Positions 9,633 to 17,554 of a DNA stretch of 60,630 bases are shown one piece after another. Numbering within the stretch: the first letter of the stretch is position 1; each line of letters begins with the position of its first letter. Position numbers and translations under genes: made by a program. Source of the stretch: Chloroflexota bacterium (lineage in GTDB: Bacteria > Chloroflexota > Anaerolineae > Anaerolineales > UBA4823); NCBI GenBank assembly GCA_012516075.1, contig JAAYXE010000039.1, forward strand, positions 1 through 60,630, given 5' to 3'. Below the pieces are notes generated by a model, which searched no databases, had not been told where the DNA came from, and worked only from the letters and a program-made list of their open reading frames with translations.

Positions 9633-10970
9633 ATGAAGCGGTCTGCATGGCGCTACCTCTGGTCAGCCCAGGATATTCGCCGGAAGCTGCTGGTAACACT
9701 GCTGCTTCTGGCGATCTATCGCCTCGCGGCGCACGTGCCTGTGCCAGGCGCAAACCGCGCGGCAATCGAAGGAATCTTAACGGGTGGCGGTGCTGGCGGG
9801 ACTCTGGTCGGCTTCCTCAACCTGCTCTCTGGTGGCACGGTTGCAAACTTTTCTGTGCTGGCAATGGGTGTTTACCCTTACATCACAGCCCAGATTATTC
9901 TGCAGCTCTTGGTGCCGATCATCCCCGCACTGCAGAGGCGCATGCAGGATGATCCCCGCGAGGGCCAGAAGTGGATGGAGAAGTGGACATACATCCTGGC
10001 CGTTCCGATGGCCATGCTACAGGCGATCGGTCAGATCAATATCTTTTCATCGTTTGCCGGTACGCCGATCATCGAGAACTTTGGCTTTTCTGGACCGAAC
10101 CTGATCCCCTCTGTGGCAATCCTGTTCAGCATGACCGCCGGTACCATGTTCGCCATCTGGCTGGGTGAACTGATCTCCGAATACGGGATCCGCAATCAGG
10201 GTCTGTCTCTCATCATCTTCGCAGGTATCGTCGCCGATATCCCCCAGAACCTGATGGGCCTCTGGGCTGATGAGCAGCGCCGCTGGTTCCTGCTGGCCTT
10301 TGTACTTATCGTGATGGTTCTGGTTGTGTTCGCTATCGTCTTTGTCCAGCAGGGCCGCCGGAACATCCCTGTGATGTACCCCGGACGGCGCGTGGGCAAC
10401 CGCATGTCGATGCCTGTGAAAGGCACGCTGCCCCTGATGGTGAACATGGCCGGTATGATCCCGCTGATCTTCGCTCAGTCTCTGCTGACCTTCCCTGCGA
10501 TTCTGGCGAGCTTCTTCGTGAACTCGCGGACCGAGTGGGTATCGAATCTGGCGATTTCGATTCAGAACCTCTTCGGCGGTCAGGGTGCGTTTTACTACAT
10601 TCTGTACTTCCTGATGGTGGTGGCGTTCACGTTCTTTTACACGAACGTGCTCTTCACCCAGCAGAACTATGGTGAAAATCTCAAGCGGGTTGGGGCCCAG
10701 ATCCCCGGCGTGAGCCGCGGCGCCCCGACACAGCGGTACCTTACCCGTGTGTTGAACCGCATCACGCTGCCAGGAGCCCTCTTCCTGGGCCTGATTGCCA
10801 TCCTCCCCTGGCTGCTCGGCTTGTTCGTGCCGCTGGGGAACCAGGGCAGCATGCTCCTGATCACCTCCGCCGGTCTGCTGATCGTCGTCGGCGTGGTGCG
10901 TGATACGTTCTTTAACATCGAAGCTGAGCTTAAACTGCACGGCTACGAAGATACACTGCTCGTTCGCTAA
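9633..10970 (+). CDS. secY: Protein translocase subunit SecY
   Basis: SecY is the channel of the Sec translocon in the cytoplasmic membrane. The 445-residue protein shows about ten hydrophobic segments, the plug-region GGTVANFSVLAMGVYPYI segment, PALQRRMQDDPREGQKW, the basic cytosolic loop near GRRNIPV, and the late NPGGFIPG-like region reading IPGVSRGAPTQRYL. The ATG follows AAGGAG. Location between rplO and adk is the usual one. Confidence 0.97.
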   Translation: MKRSAWRYLWSAQDIRRKLLVTLLLLAIYRLAAHVPVPGANRAAIEGILTGGGAGGTLVGFLNLLSGGTVANFSVLAMGVYPYITAQIILQLLVPIIPALQRRMQDDPREGQKWMEKWTYILAVPMAMLQAIGQINIFSSFAGTPIIENFGFSGPNLIPSVAILFSMTAGTMFAIWLGELISEYGIRNQGLSLIIFAGIVADIPQNLMGLWADEQRRWFLLAFVLIVMVLVVFAIVFVQQGRRNIPVMYPGRRVGNRMSMPVKGTLPLMVNMAGMIPLIFAQSLLTFPAILASFFVNSRTEWVSNLAISIQNLFGGQGAFYYILYFLMVVAFTFFYTNVLFTQQNYGENLKRVGAQIPGVSRGAPTQRYLTRVLNRITLPGALFLGLIAILPWLLGLFVPLGNQGSMLLITSAGLLIVVGVVRDTFFNIEAELKLHGYEDTLLVR

Positions 10971-10983
10971 CTGAGGAATGCAC

Positions 10984-11646
10984 ATGCCTACCTACATCGT
11001 CTTGCTTGGTCCGCCAGGCGCAGGGAAAGGCACTCAGGCCAAGATTATCTCCGAAAAGCTGGGTTTGCCTCATATTTCGTCAGGTGATATCTTTCGTGAG
11101 AATCTGAAAAACCAGACGGAACTGGGAAAGCTGGCCAGGGGGTACATTGACCGGGGTGAGCTTGTCCCTGACGATGTAACGATTGGCATGATCCGCGAGC
11201 GGTTATCGAGACCTGACTGCAAGCCGGGCGCTCTGTTAGACGGTTTTCCGCGTACAACCACCCAGGCCGAGGCTCTCGAAGAGATGCTGAGAGAGTTCAA
11301 CGGCCGGGTGAGTGCGGTGCCCTACATCAAAGTGCCTGAAAAAGTCCTGATCGAGCGTCTGACCGGCAGGTGGACCTGCCGGGCGGAAGGACACATCTTC
11401 CACGAAACCTTCAACCCTCCGGCAAAGCCCGGCGTATGCGATTTTGACGGGTCAGATCTTTACCAGAGGGAAGACGATAAAGCGGAAACAGTCGTTCACC
11501 GCATCCGCGTCTACATGGAACAGACTGCTCCTCTCATCGACTACTACCGTGAACACGGTACGCTGCTGGAGCTGGATGGAACGTTGCCGATCGACCAGGT
11601 GACTGACGACTTGCTGGAAGGTCTGGAAGGTCGCATAGCAGCATGA
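10984..11646 (+). CDS. adk: Adenylate kinase
   Basis: Adenylate kinase converts ATP plus AMP to two ADP. The P-loop GPPGAGKGTQA is at the N-terminus, then SSGDIFRENL (AMP site), LLDGFPRTTTQAEAL and a long LID domain. The LID keeps Cys-x2-Glu and Cys-x2-Asp where zinc-binding versions have cysteine pairs, so metal binding is doubtful. CTGAGG lies 7 bases before the ATG at 10984 and only one base before an alternative ATG at 10978, so I choose 10984. The stop overlaps the map start as ATGA. Confidence 0.96.
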   Translation: MPTYIVLLGPPGAGKGTQAKIISEKLGLPHISSGDIFRENLKNQTELGKLARGYIDRGELVPDDVTIGMIRERLSRPDCKPGALLDGFPRTTTQAEALEEMLREFNGRVSAVPYIKVPEKVLIERLTGRWTCRAEGHIFHETFNPPAKPGVCDFDGSDLYQREDDKAETVVHRIRVYMEQTAPLIDYYREHGTLLELDGTLPIDQVTDDLLEGLEGRIAA

Positions 11647-12413
11647 GTTGGGATCGCAACATTGTCATTAAAAGCCCGGCAGAGATCGCGCTGATGCGCG
11701 AGGCCGGGAGAGTCAATGCCCTGGCATTAGATGCGGTGCGGAAAGCGATCGCTCCCGGGGTCACCACTGCGGAACTGGATGCAATCGCTGAAGAGCTGAT
11801 CCGCAGCTACGGCGGGGAGCCAATCTTCAAAGGATATCCGGGACCGTATCCTTACCCGGCGACCATCAATGCCAGTGTCAATGAAGAACTGGTTCACGGG
11901 ATACCGGGGAACCGCAAGTTGAAAGAAGGCGACATCATCTCGATCGACTGCGGCACTCTGCTGAATGGTTTTGTCGGTGATTCAGCCTTCACCGTTGGGG
12001 TCGGCAAGATCTCGGCAGAAGCCCAGCGGTTGATCGAGGTGACAGAGCAGGCACTTTACGAAGGAATACGCTACATGCGAGCAGGAAACCGCACCGGTGA
12101 CGTCTCCGCAGCAATCCAGCGCTACGTGGAGAGCCGGGGGTTCCACCTGACGCGTGAGTACACCGGTCACGGGGTAGGGCGCGATATGCACGAAGGGCCC
12201 CAGGTTCCGAACTATGGCACACCCGGGCGTGGGATTTTACTGCGCCCCGGCATGACCATAGCCATTGAACCGATGGTCCTGGTGGGCACCGCCCGCACCC
12301 GGGTGCGACCCGACCAGTGGACGGTCGTCTCTGCGGACGGCTCGCTCACAGCGCATTTCGAACACACGGTTGCTGTAACCAAAGGAGACCCCATGATCCT
12401 GACGCTTCCGTGA
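11643..12413 (+). CDS. map: Methionine aminopeptidase, type I
   Basis: This enzyme removes the starting methionine from new proteins and uses two metal ions. The 256-residue protein has the metal ligands in the usual places: DCGTLLNGFVGDSAFT (two Asp), TGHGVGRDMHEGP (His), IEPM (Glu) and AHFEHTV (Glu). The fold is the pita-bread aminopeptidase. Its ATG overlaps the adk stop by four bases. It ends the spc-type block; a 118-base gap with a promoter follows. Confidence 0.97.
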   Translation: MSWDRNIVIKSPAEIALMREAGRVNALALDAVRKAIAPGVTTAELDAIAEELIRSYGGEPIFKGYPGPYPYPATINASVNEELVHGIPGNRKLKEGDIISIDCGTLLNGFVGDSAFTVGVGKISAEAQRLIEVTEQALYEGIRYMRAGNRTGDVSAAIQRYVESRGFHLTREYTGHGVGRDMHEGPQVPNYGTPGRGILLRPGMTIAIEPMVLVGTARTRVRPDQWTVVSADGSLTAHFEHTVAVTKGDPMILTLP

Positions 12414-12445
12414 AAGGCCACCTGACTGGACCGGAAGTGCAAGGC

Positions 12446-12474
12446 TGGACTTTGGTTATAAAAAAAGGTATAAT
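12446..12474 (+). promoter_or_regulatory. Promoter upstream of rpmJ-rpsM-rpsK-rpsD-rpoA-rplQ
   Basis: TGGACT (12446-12451) and a perfect TATAAT (12469-12474) are separated by 17 bases. Transcription would start near 12481, about 50 bases before rpmJ. This would allow separate control of the alpha-operon genes. It occupies the place where infA commonly sits. Confidence 0.65.
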
Positions 12475-12531
12475 CACATCTTTGGCTGTAAGTGAACCGC
12501 TGCAGGCGGTTTCGAAAAGGAGTAAGTCATC

Positions 12532-12645
12532 ATGAAAGTGTCTTCTTCCATAAAGAAGCGCTGTGCGAAGTGCAAAGTCGTAAAGCGCAGAGGCGTTCTG
12601 TATGTTATCTGTGAGAATCCGAAGCATAAGCAGCGACAAGGATAG
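12532..12645 (+). CDS. rpmJ: 50S ribosomal protein L36, zinc form
   Basis: L36 is the smallest 50S protein. The 37-codon product [20 protein letters not shown] with a [11 protein letters not shown] end has the zinc ligands Cys11, Cys14, Cys27 and His32. AAAGGAG precedes the ATG at 12532. It is the first gene after the internal promoter and lies 5 bases before rpsM. Confidence 0.96.
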   Translation: MKVSSSIKKRCAKCKVVKRRGVLYVICENPKHKQRQG

Positions 12646-12650
12646 TTAAT

Positions 12651-13040
12651 ATGGCACGTATCGAAGGCGTCGATTTACCGCGTAACAAGCGGGTTGAAGT
12701 TGGACTTACGTATATTTACGGCATCGGCCTGCCGCGTGCGCAGGAAGTGCTGCGCGCCACCAAGATCAATCCGGACACCCGGATTAAAGATCTGACCGAT
12801 GCAGAGGTCAACCAGCTGCGTGAATATATCGCCGAGCACTACAAGGTTGAAGGAGATCTGCGCCGAGAAGTGCAGCTCAATATCAAGCGGCTGATCGAAA
12901 TCGGAAGTTACCGTGGTCTCCGCCACCGCCGCAATCTGCCTGTGCGTGGTCAGCGCACGCGCACCAACGCACGCACACGCAAAGGCCCGAAGAAGACTGT
13001 GGCTGGTCGCGGCCGGCGGCGCGGTGCAAAGAAGAAATAG
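12651..13040 (+). CDS. rpsM: 30S ribosomal protein S13
   Basis: S13 bridges the 30S head to the 50S subunit. The 129-residue product has [20 protein letters not shown], the [13 protein letters not shown] helix-hairpin-helix, [19 protein letters not shown] and the basic tail ([17 protein letters not shown]). All are family signatures. Confidence 0.97.
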   Translation: MARIEGVDLPRNKRVEVGLTYIYGIGLPRAQEVLRATKINPDTRIKDLTDAEVNQLREYIAEHYKVEGDLRREVQLNIKRLIEIGSYRGLRHRRNLPVRGQRTRTNARTRKGPKKTVAGRGRRRGAKKK

Positions 13041-13071
13041 TCGTATATACGCGACAAATAAGTGAGGTGTT

Positions 13072-13479
13072 ATGGCACAAACTGTTCGATCTACTCGCCG
13101 TCGGGGTGGCGGCGCTCGTAAAGTAAAGCGAACGCTGTCGTCCGGGCAGGTACATATTTACGCGACCTTCAACAACACCATCGTCACCGTCACGGATGAC
13201 CAGGGCAACACGGTTGCCTGGGGCAGCGCCGGGTCGGCAGGTTTCAAAGGTTCGCGCAAGAGCACACCCTTTGCTGCGCGTCTGGCCACCGAACAGGCGG
13301 TCAAGGCAGCGATGGCCATGGGTTTGCAGGAAGTGGATTTGTTCGTGAAAGGGCCTGGCCCGGGACGTGAATCTGCAATTCGCGCCGTTCAGGCACAAGG
13401 CCTGAAAGTAACTTCCATCACAGATGTTACACCGGTTCCGCACAACGGATGCCGGCCTCCGAAAAAGCGTCGCGTCTAA
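13072..13479 (+). CDS. rpsK: 30S ribosomal protein S11
   Basis: S11 forms part of the 30S platform next to the mRNA exit. The 135-residue product contains [40 protein letters not shown], the [12 protein letters not shown] loop and the end [24 protein letters not shown] precedes the ATG at 13072. Confidence 0.97.
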   Translation: MAQTVRSTRRRGGGARKVKRTLSSGQVHIYATFNNTIVTVTDDQGNTVAWGSAGSAGFKGSRKSTPFAARLATEQAVKAAMAMGLQEVDLFVKGPGPGRESAIRAVQAQGLKVTSITDVTPVPHNGCRPPKKRRV

Positions 13480-13517
13480 TATTCTGGAATAGGAAGAAGG
13501 ACAAGGAAGATTACGAT

Positions 13518-14156
13518 ATGGCTAAGTATCGTGGCCCTGTTTGTAAACTATGCCGGCGCGAAGGCGAAAAACTGTTCTTGAAGGGTGAACGCTGCTTTAC
13601 ACCGAAATGTGCCTTCGAACGCCGGGGATATGCTCCGGGTGAGCATGGTAAAAGTGCTCAATTCCGAAACCGGCGGGAGTCTGACTACAACCGCCAGTTG
13701 CGTGCCAAACAAAAAGCCCGCCGTATTTACGGCATTCTGGAACGGCAGTTCCACCGCTATTATGAAGTTTCTGCGCAGCGCCGTGGTCTGACAGGTCTCA
13801 ACCTGCTGCAGATTCTCGAATCGCGCCTCGATAATGTCGTTTATCGCCTTGGATTCGCTGAAAGTCGCGCTCAGGCGCGTCTTCTGGTCTCTCACGGACA
13901 TTTTGCTGTCAATGGCCGTAAAACCGACATACCTTCGATGCTGGTCTCGCAGGGTGATGTAGTGCAGGTGCGCGAAGGCTCGCGTTCGCGCCCGTACTTC
14001 AAAGAGCTGCCCGCCATTGCAGAAAGTAAAAATGTTCCTGCCTGGCTGAGCCGCGACCTGAACGCTCTATCCGGTACGTTCCTCCGCTTGCCCGAACGAG
14101 CCGAGATCGACGGCAACCTGCAAGAGCAGCTGATCGTCGAGTACTACTCGCGATAA
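13518..14156 (+). CDS. rpsD: 30S ribosomal protein S4, zinc-binding type
   Basis: S4 starts 30S assembly and often represses its own operon. The product starts [20 protein letters not shown]; with the later CFTPKC pair this makes the zinc-binding N-terminus. The S4 domain ([20 protein letters not shown], then [14 protein letters not shown]) is clear. The frame is open upstream into rpsK, but the AAGGAAGA site and the conserved start place the ATG at 13518, giving 212 residues. Confidence 0.96.
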   Translation: MAKYRGPVCKLCRREGEKLFLKGERCFTPKCAFERRGYAPGEHGKSAQFRNRRESDYNRQLRAKQKARRIYGILERQFHRYYEVSAQRRGLTGLNLLQILESRLDNVVYRLGFAESRAQARLLVSHGHFAVNGRKTDIPSMLVSQGDVVQVREGSRSRPYFKELPAIAESKNVPAWLSRDLNALSGTFLRLPERAEIDGNLQEQLIVEYYSR

Positions 14157-14170
14157 TCAGGAATAATGTT

Positions 14171-14214
14171 GGCGGGTTTGCACCCGGGGTAATCACTCGC
14201 CGTGCAGACCCGTC
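14171..14214 (+). promoter_or_regulatory. Hairpin between rpsD and rpoA
   Basis: GGCGGGTTTGCAC (14171-14183) faces GTGCAGACCCGTC (14202-14214). GCAC pairs with GTGC, then comes a 2-base internal loop, then a 6-7 bp stem. It fills the 87-base gap before rpoA and has no T-tract. An S4 target that sets the rpsD/rpoA ratio is one possible reading; this is inference. Confidence 0.3.
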
Positions 14215-14243
14215 AACCGGAAGTCTAGGGGATGAGGTGAACC

Positions 14244-15215
14244 GTGATAGGTTTAAGTAATATGGTTACGCCGAAGATTGAGCGCGAAGCAGAAGCGCGC
14301 AACTACGGCAAGTTCATCATCAGCCCGCTTGAGCGTGGATACGGGATCACGCTGGGCAACGCTCTGCGACGGGTGTTGCTGTCCTCTCTGGAGGGCGCGG
14401 CGGTCACCTCGATCCGCATTGCAGATGTTCAACATGAGTTCAGCGATATCCCGGGTGTGCGTGAAGACGTCATCCGGGTGATGCTGCAGATCAAGCAAAT
14501 GCGGATGAAGCTGCATGATGTCGATACAGCCCGACTGCACCTTGAAGTACGTGGCAGTGGTGTGGTGACGGCGGCGGATATCATCACGCCTCCGGAAGTG
14601 GAGATCATGAACCCGGATCTCTACCTGTTCACGGTGGATGATAACAACGCCAGGCTGGAGATTGAAATGACCGTGGAGCGCGGCCGGGGTTATTCTCCGG
14701 CGGATGACCGCACCGGCAATCTCCCCATTGGCGAGCTCCCTGTGGACGCCATTTACAGCCCGGTCCGTCGCGTAAATTGGGATGTAGGCTATGCCCGTGT
14801 AGGGCAAAGCACAAATTATGACAAATTAGTCCTGGAAATCTGGACGGATGGAACCATCGGTCCGGAAGATGCGCTCAGCACCAGCGCTAAAATTCTCATC
14901 GATCACCTGCGGCACCTGGCCGGTATCAGCGAAGAATCGCTGGCGGCTATTGCTCTGGATGAGGATGAAGGCGGTCGCCTGACCAGCGAAATGATCGAAA
15001 CTCCGATCGAAAATCTGGACCTTTCCGTTCGGGTCTTCAACTCACTCAAGCGCACCGGCATTACCACGGTAGGTGAGGTGTTGGAACTGCTCGAGAAGGG
15101 CGACGAAGCGGTCATGTCGATTCGCAACTTTGGTGAGAAGAGCCTGGAAGAACTGCGCCAGAAAATGATCGAAAAGGGCTATCTCCAGGACGGAAACGGA
15201 AACGAAGCGGAGTAG
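14244..15215 (+). CDS. rpoA: DNA-directed RNA polymerase subunit alpha
   Basis: The alpha subunit dimerises to start RNA polymerase assembly and its C-terminal domain contacts UP elements and activators. The 323-residue product has the N-terminal domain with GYGITLGNALRRVLLSSLEG, the VRRVNWDVGYARVGQ segment, a linker, and the alpha-CTD (LDLSVRVFNSLKRTGITTVG, then RNFGEKSLEELRQKM). The GTG at 14244 has GATGAGGTG upstream; an ATG at 14262 is an alternative. Confidence 0.97.
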   Translation: MIGLSNMVTPKIEREAEARNYGKFIISPLERGYGITLGNALRRVLLSSLEGAAVTSIRIADVQHEFSDIPGVREDVIRVMLQIKQMRMKLHDVDTARLHLEVRGSGVVTAADIITPPEVEIMNPDLYLFTVDDNNARLEIEMTVERGRGYSPADDRTGNLPIGELPVDAIYSPVRRVNWDVGYARVGQSTNYDKLVLEIWTDGTIGPEDALSTSAKILIDHLRHLAGISEESLAAIALDEDEGGRLTSEMIETPIENLDLSVRVFNSLKRTGITTVGEVLELLEKGDEAVMSIRNFGEKSLEELRQKMIEKGYLQDGNGNEAE

Positions 15216-15221
15216 TTAGAG

Positions 15222-15599
15222 ATGCGACATAGAGTAGCAGGACGCGTTTTAGGACGCGAAAGTGACGAACGGAAAGCCCTGCGGCGAATTCTGGTCAAGC
15301 AGCTTTTTGAGCACGAGCGAATCCGCACCACGCGTGCCAAAGCGCTGGCCGTCCGCGGTCAGGCTGAGCGCCTGATCACCCTGGCGAAGCGCGGCAATGA
15401 AGCCGGCGACGCCAAGATGGTGCACGCTCGCCGGTTGGCTGCAGCTCGCCTGGCCGATCCTGGCATCGTTAAGAAACTGTTTGATGATATTGCACCGCGC
15501 TACGCCAACCGGCCCGGCGGGTACACACGCATCATCAAACTGGGCCCCCGCCAGGGTGACGCCGCAGAAATGGTTATTCTTGAGCTGGTAGAAGATTAG
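15222..15599 (+). CDS. rplQ: 50S ribosomal protein L17
   Basis: L17 lies near the tunnel exit. The 125-residue product has MRHRVAGRVLGRESDERKAL, the TTRAKALAVRGQAERLITLAK segment and the PRYANRPGGYTRIIKLGPRQ signature, ending EMVILELVE. It follows rpoA by 6 bases, the usual alpha-operon end. Confidence 0.97.
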   Translation: MRHRVAGRVLGRESDERKALRRILVKQLFEHERIRTTRAKALAVRGQAERLITLAKRGNEAGDAKMVHARRLAAARLADPGIVKKLFDDIAPRYANRPGGYTRIIKLGPRQGDAAEMVILELVED

Positions 15600-15675
15600 T
15601 AGGTTTTAGCTGGTCGCTGGCGGGCCTGCAGCCTGGGATGATCTCGAAAAGGTCGAACAGCCTACAGCGACACCC

Positions 15676-16464
15676 ATGGCACGTTACCAGGTTATTCTCG
15701 TATATGACGGAACCGAGTTCCGTGGTTTTCAAAGACAGGGAGCTGGTTCTACCCACAACCGGACCGTACAGGGCGTTTTTGAAAACGCTTTGCGCCGTCT
15801 GAACTGGCAGGGACAGACAGTCCTGGCTGCCGGCAGAACAGACACAGGCGTTCATGCCCGCGGGCAGGTGGTTGCTTTTGATCTCGACTGGGCTCATTCC
15901 AACGAAGAGCTGCAGGCTGCGCTAAACAGCCATCTGCCCGGCGATGTCGCCGTACGCACTGTGCGACAGGTGCAGCCCGGTTTCCACCCTCGCTACGATG
16001 CGCTGTCGCGTCGTTATCGCTACCGCATCTTCTGCGATCCCTGGCGCGATCCGATCAAGGAGCGTTATGCTTGGAGGGTGTGGCCCGCTGCCGATGTTTC
16101 CCACCTGCATGAGGCCGCCCGGACCCTGACCGGTACGCACGATTTTGCCGCCTTTGGAACCCCGCCCCGAGCCGGAGGCGGCACGATCCGCACCGTGTTT
16201 CATGCGTTTTGGGATGTTGAAGACAGTCAGGATGGTCGTCTGGTTTTTGAAATATCAGCTAACGCCTTTCTATACCGCATGGTCCGCCGGCTGGTGTACG
16301 TCCAGGTGGCGATCGGGCAGGGTAAATATCCGCCCGACTTCATGCGGCAGTGCCTGGAGAGTGGGCATTCGCATCCTGTCCAGGGGCTGGCTCCACCTCA
16401 TGGACTGACTCTGGAAGAAGTGGTCTACCCGCAAGGCGTTGTGCTTCAAGGTGAGAACCAGTAG
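15676..16464 (+). CDS. truA: tRNA pseudouridine(38-40) synthase
   Basis: TruA converts uridines 38-40 of the tRNA anticodon arm to pseudouridine. The 262-residue protein has the catalytic aspartate in AGRTDTGVHARGQVVAF. It also has SRRYRYRI, the THDFAAF segment and the ISANAFLYRMVRRLVY motif. It lies 76 bases after rplQ and 74 before rplM, the order rplQ-truA-rplM-rpsI seen in many bacteria. Confidence 0.96.
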   Translation: MARYQVILVYDGTEFRGFQRQGAGSTHNRTVQGVFENALRRLNWQGQTVLAAGRTDTGVHARGQVVAFDLDWAHSNEELQAALNSHLPGDVAVRTVRQVQPGFHPRYDALSRRYRYRIFCDPWRDPIKERYAWRVWPAADVSHLHEAARTLTGTHDFAAFGTPPRAGGGTIRTVFHAFWDVEDSQDGRLVFEISANAFLYRMVRRLVYVQVAIGQGKYPPDFMRQCLESGHSHPVQGLAPPHGLTLEEVVYPQGVVLQGENQ

Positions 16465-16504
16465 AACCGGTAACGAGTTTAAAGATTCGAAGGAATACGC
16501 GGTG

Positions 16505-16525
16505 GGCGGGCCTGGCCTGGCCGCC
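16505..16525 (+). promoter_or_regulatory. GC-rich hairpin upstream of rplM
   Basis: GGCGG (16505-16509) pairs with CCGCC (16521-16525), with further GCC/GGC pairing inside, about 13 bases before the rplM ATG at 16539. Firmicutes carry a known L13 leader in this position. I cannot confirm homology; chance in a GC-rich gap is possible. Confidence 0.25.
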
Positions 16526-16538
16526 GGTAAATGGAGAG

Positions 16539-16979
16539 ATGAGCGTGGAAAAAACATACGTTCCAAAAGCCGGTGAGATTACTCAGGAATGGTACCTGGT
16601 AGATGCAAACGACCAGACCCTGGGGCGTCTTGCCACAGAAATTGCCCGTATTTTGCTGGGCAAGCATAAGCCGAACTTTACCCCGGGAATGGATACCGGC
16701 GATTTCGTCGTGGTGGTGAACTGCGAGCGTATCCGTGTGACGGGTAATAAAATGGAAGAGAAATTTTATTACCGTCATTCCATGTATCCCGGTGGTCTGA
16801 CCGCGACTTCACTGCGCGACCAGTTGAAAAAGCACCCCGACCGGGTGATCCGGGCCGCAGTCTGGGGTATGCTGCCGCACAATAAGTTTGGTCGCAAGAT
16901 CATCAAAAAACTCAAGGTATACGCTGGGCCTGATCATCCTCACAGTGCACAGCAGCCCAAGCCCTTGAAGTTCAACTAA
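16539..16979 (+). CDS. rplM: 50S ribosomal protein L13
   Basis: L13 is an early-assembly 50S protein. The 146-residue product has WYLVDANDQTLGRLATEIA, LLGKHKPNF, GDFVVVVNCERIRVTGNK and AVWGMLPHNKFGRKIIKKLK, all signature segments. GGAGAG lies before the ATG. rpsI follows after 10 bases. Confidence 0.97.
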   Translation: MSVEKTYVPKAGEITQEWYLVDANDQTLGRLATEIARILLGKHKPNFTPGMDTGDFVVVVNCERIRVTGNKMEEKFYYRHSMYPGGLTATSLRDQLKKHPDRVIRAAVWGMLPHNKFGRKIIKKLKVYAGPDHPHSAQQPKPLKFN

Positions 16980-16989
16980 GGAGTTATCT

Positions 16990-17385
16990 ATGGCAGTTCA
17001 GTATTATGAGGGCATTGGCCGGCGCAAGGAAAGCACCGCACGTGTGCGTGTGATGAGCGGCAGCGGCCGGTTTATTGTCAACGAGAAGCCGGGCGCGGAA
17101 TACTTCACACGCCTTGGAGACCTGGAAGCGATCATGGCCCCGATTCAGGCGGCGGGTGAGAACCCGGAAGCTCTGGATATCACGGTCGTCGTCCGAGGCG
17201 GCGGTGTGACCGGACAGAAAGATGCTGTCAAGCTGGGTGTTGCCCGCGCCCTGATCAAAATGAACCCTGATCTGCAGCCTGTTCTCCGTAAAGCCGGCTT
17301 CCTGACCCGGGACGCGCGCGTGAAAGAGCGCAAGAAGCCCGGTCTCAAGCGAGCCCGCAAGGCGCCGACCTACACGAAGCGCTAA
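16990..17385 (+). CDS. rpsI: 30S ribosomal protein S9
   Basis: S9 has a C-terminal tail that touches P-site tRNA. The 131-residue product has YYEGIGRRKESTARVRVMSG, the VRGGGVTGQKDAVKLGVARAL signature and the conserved basic end RKAPTYTKR. It closes the ribosomal block. Confidence 0.97.
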   Translation: MAVQYYEGIGRRKESTARVRVMSGSGRFIVNEKPGAEYFTRLGDLEAIMAPIQAAGENPEALDITVVVRGGGVTGQKDAVKLGVARALIKMNPDLQPVLRKAGFLTRDARVKERKKPGLKRARKAPTYTKR

Positions 17386-17412
17386 TTCTTTACAGGCGTA
17401 TTCCGACTACAG

Positions 17413-17483
17413 ACGTAATGCGTATGAATGCACCCGGCTGACAGGTTCTCTCCCTGCGGCGGGCTGCAGCGTGCGCATTACGT
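17413..17483 (+). terminator. Inverted repeat after rpsI (possible terminator)
   Basis: ACGTAATGCG (17413-17422) and CGCATTACGT (17474-17483) are perfect reverse complements around a 51-base GC-rich loop, followed by TTTTCATTT. It lies between rpsI and the mazG gene. The T-rich trailer supports termination, but the long loop leaves room for another RNA role. Confidence 0.4.
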
Positions 17484-17554
17484 TTTCATTTAAGCTTTGC
17501 ACGTTTCCCGGCAGCGAATTTTCAGCCGCGATACGTGATGAGGAAAGATAAAGC

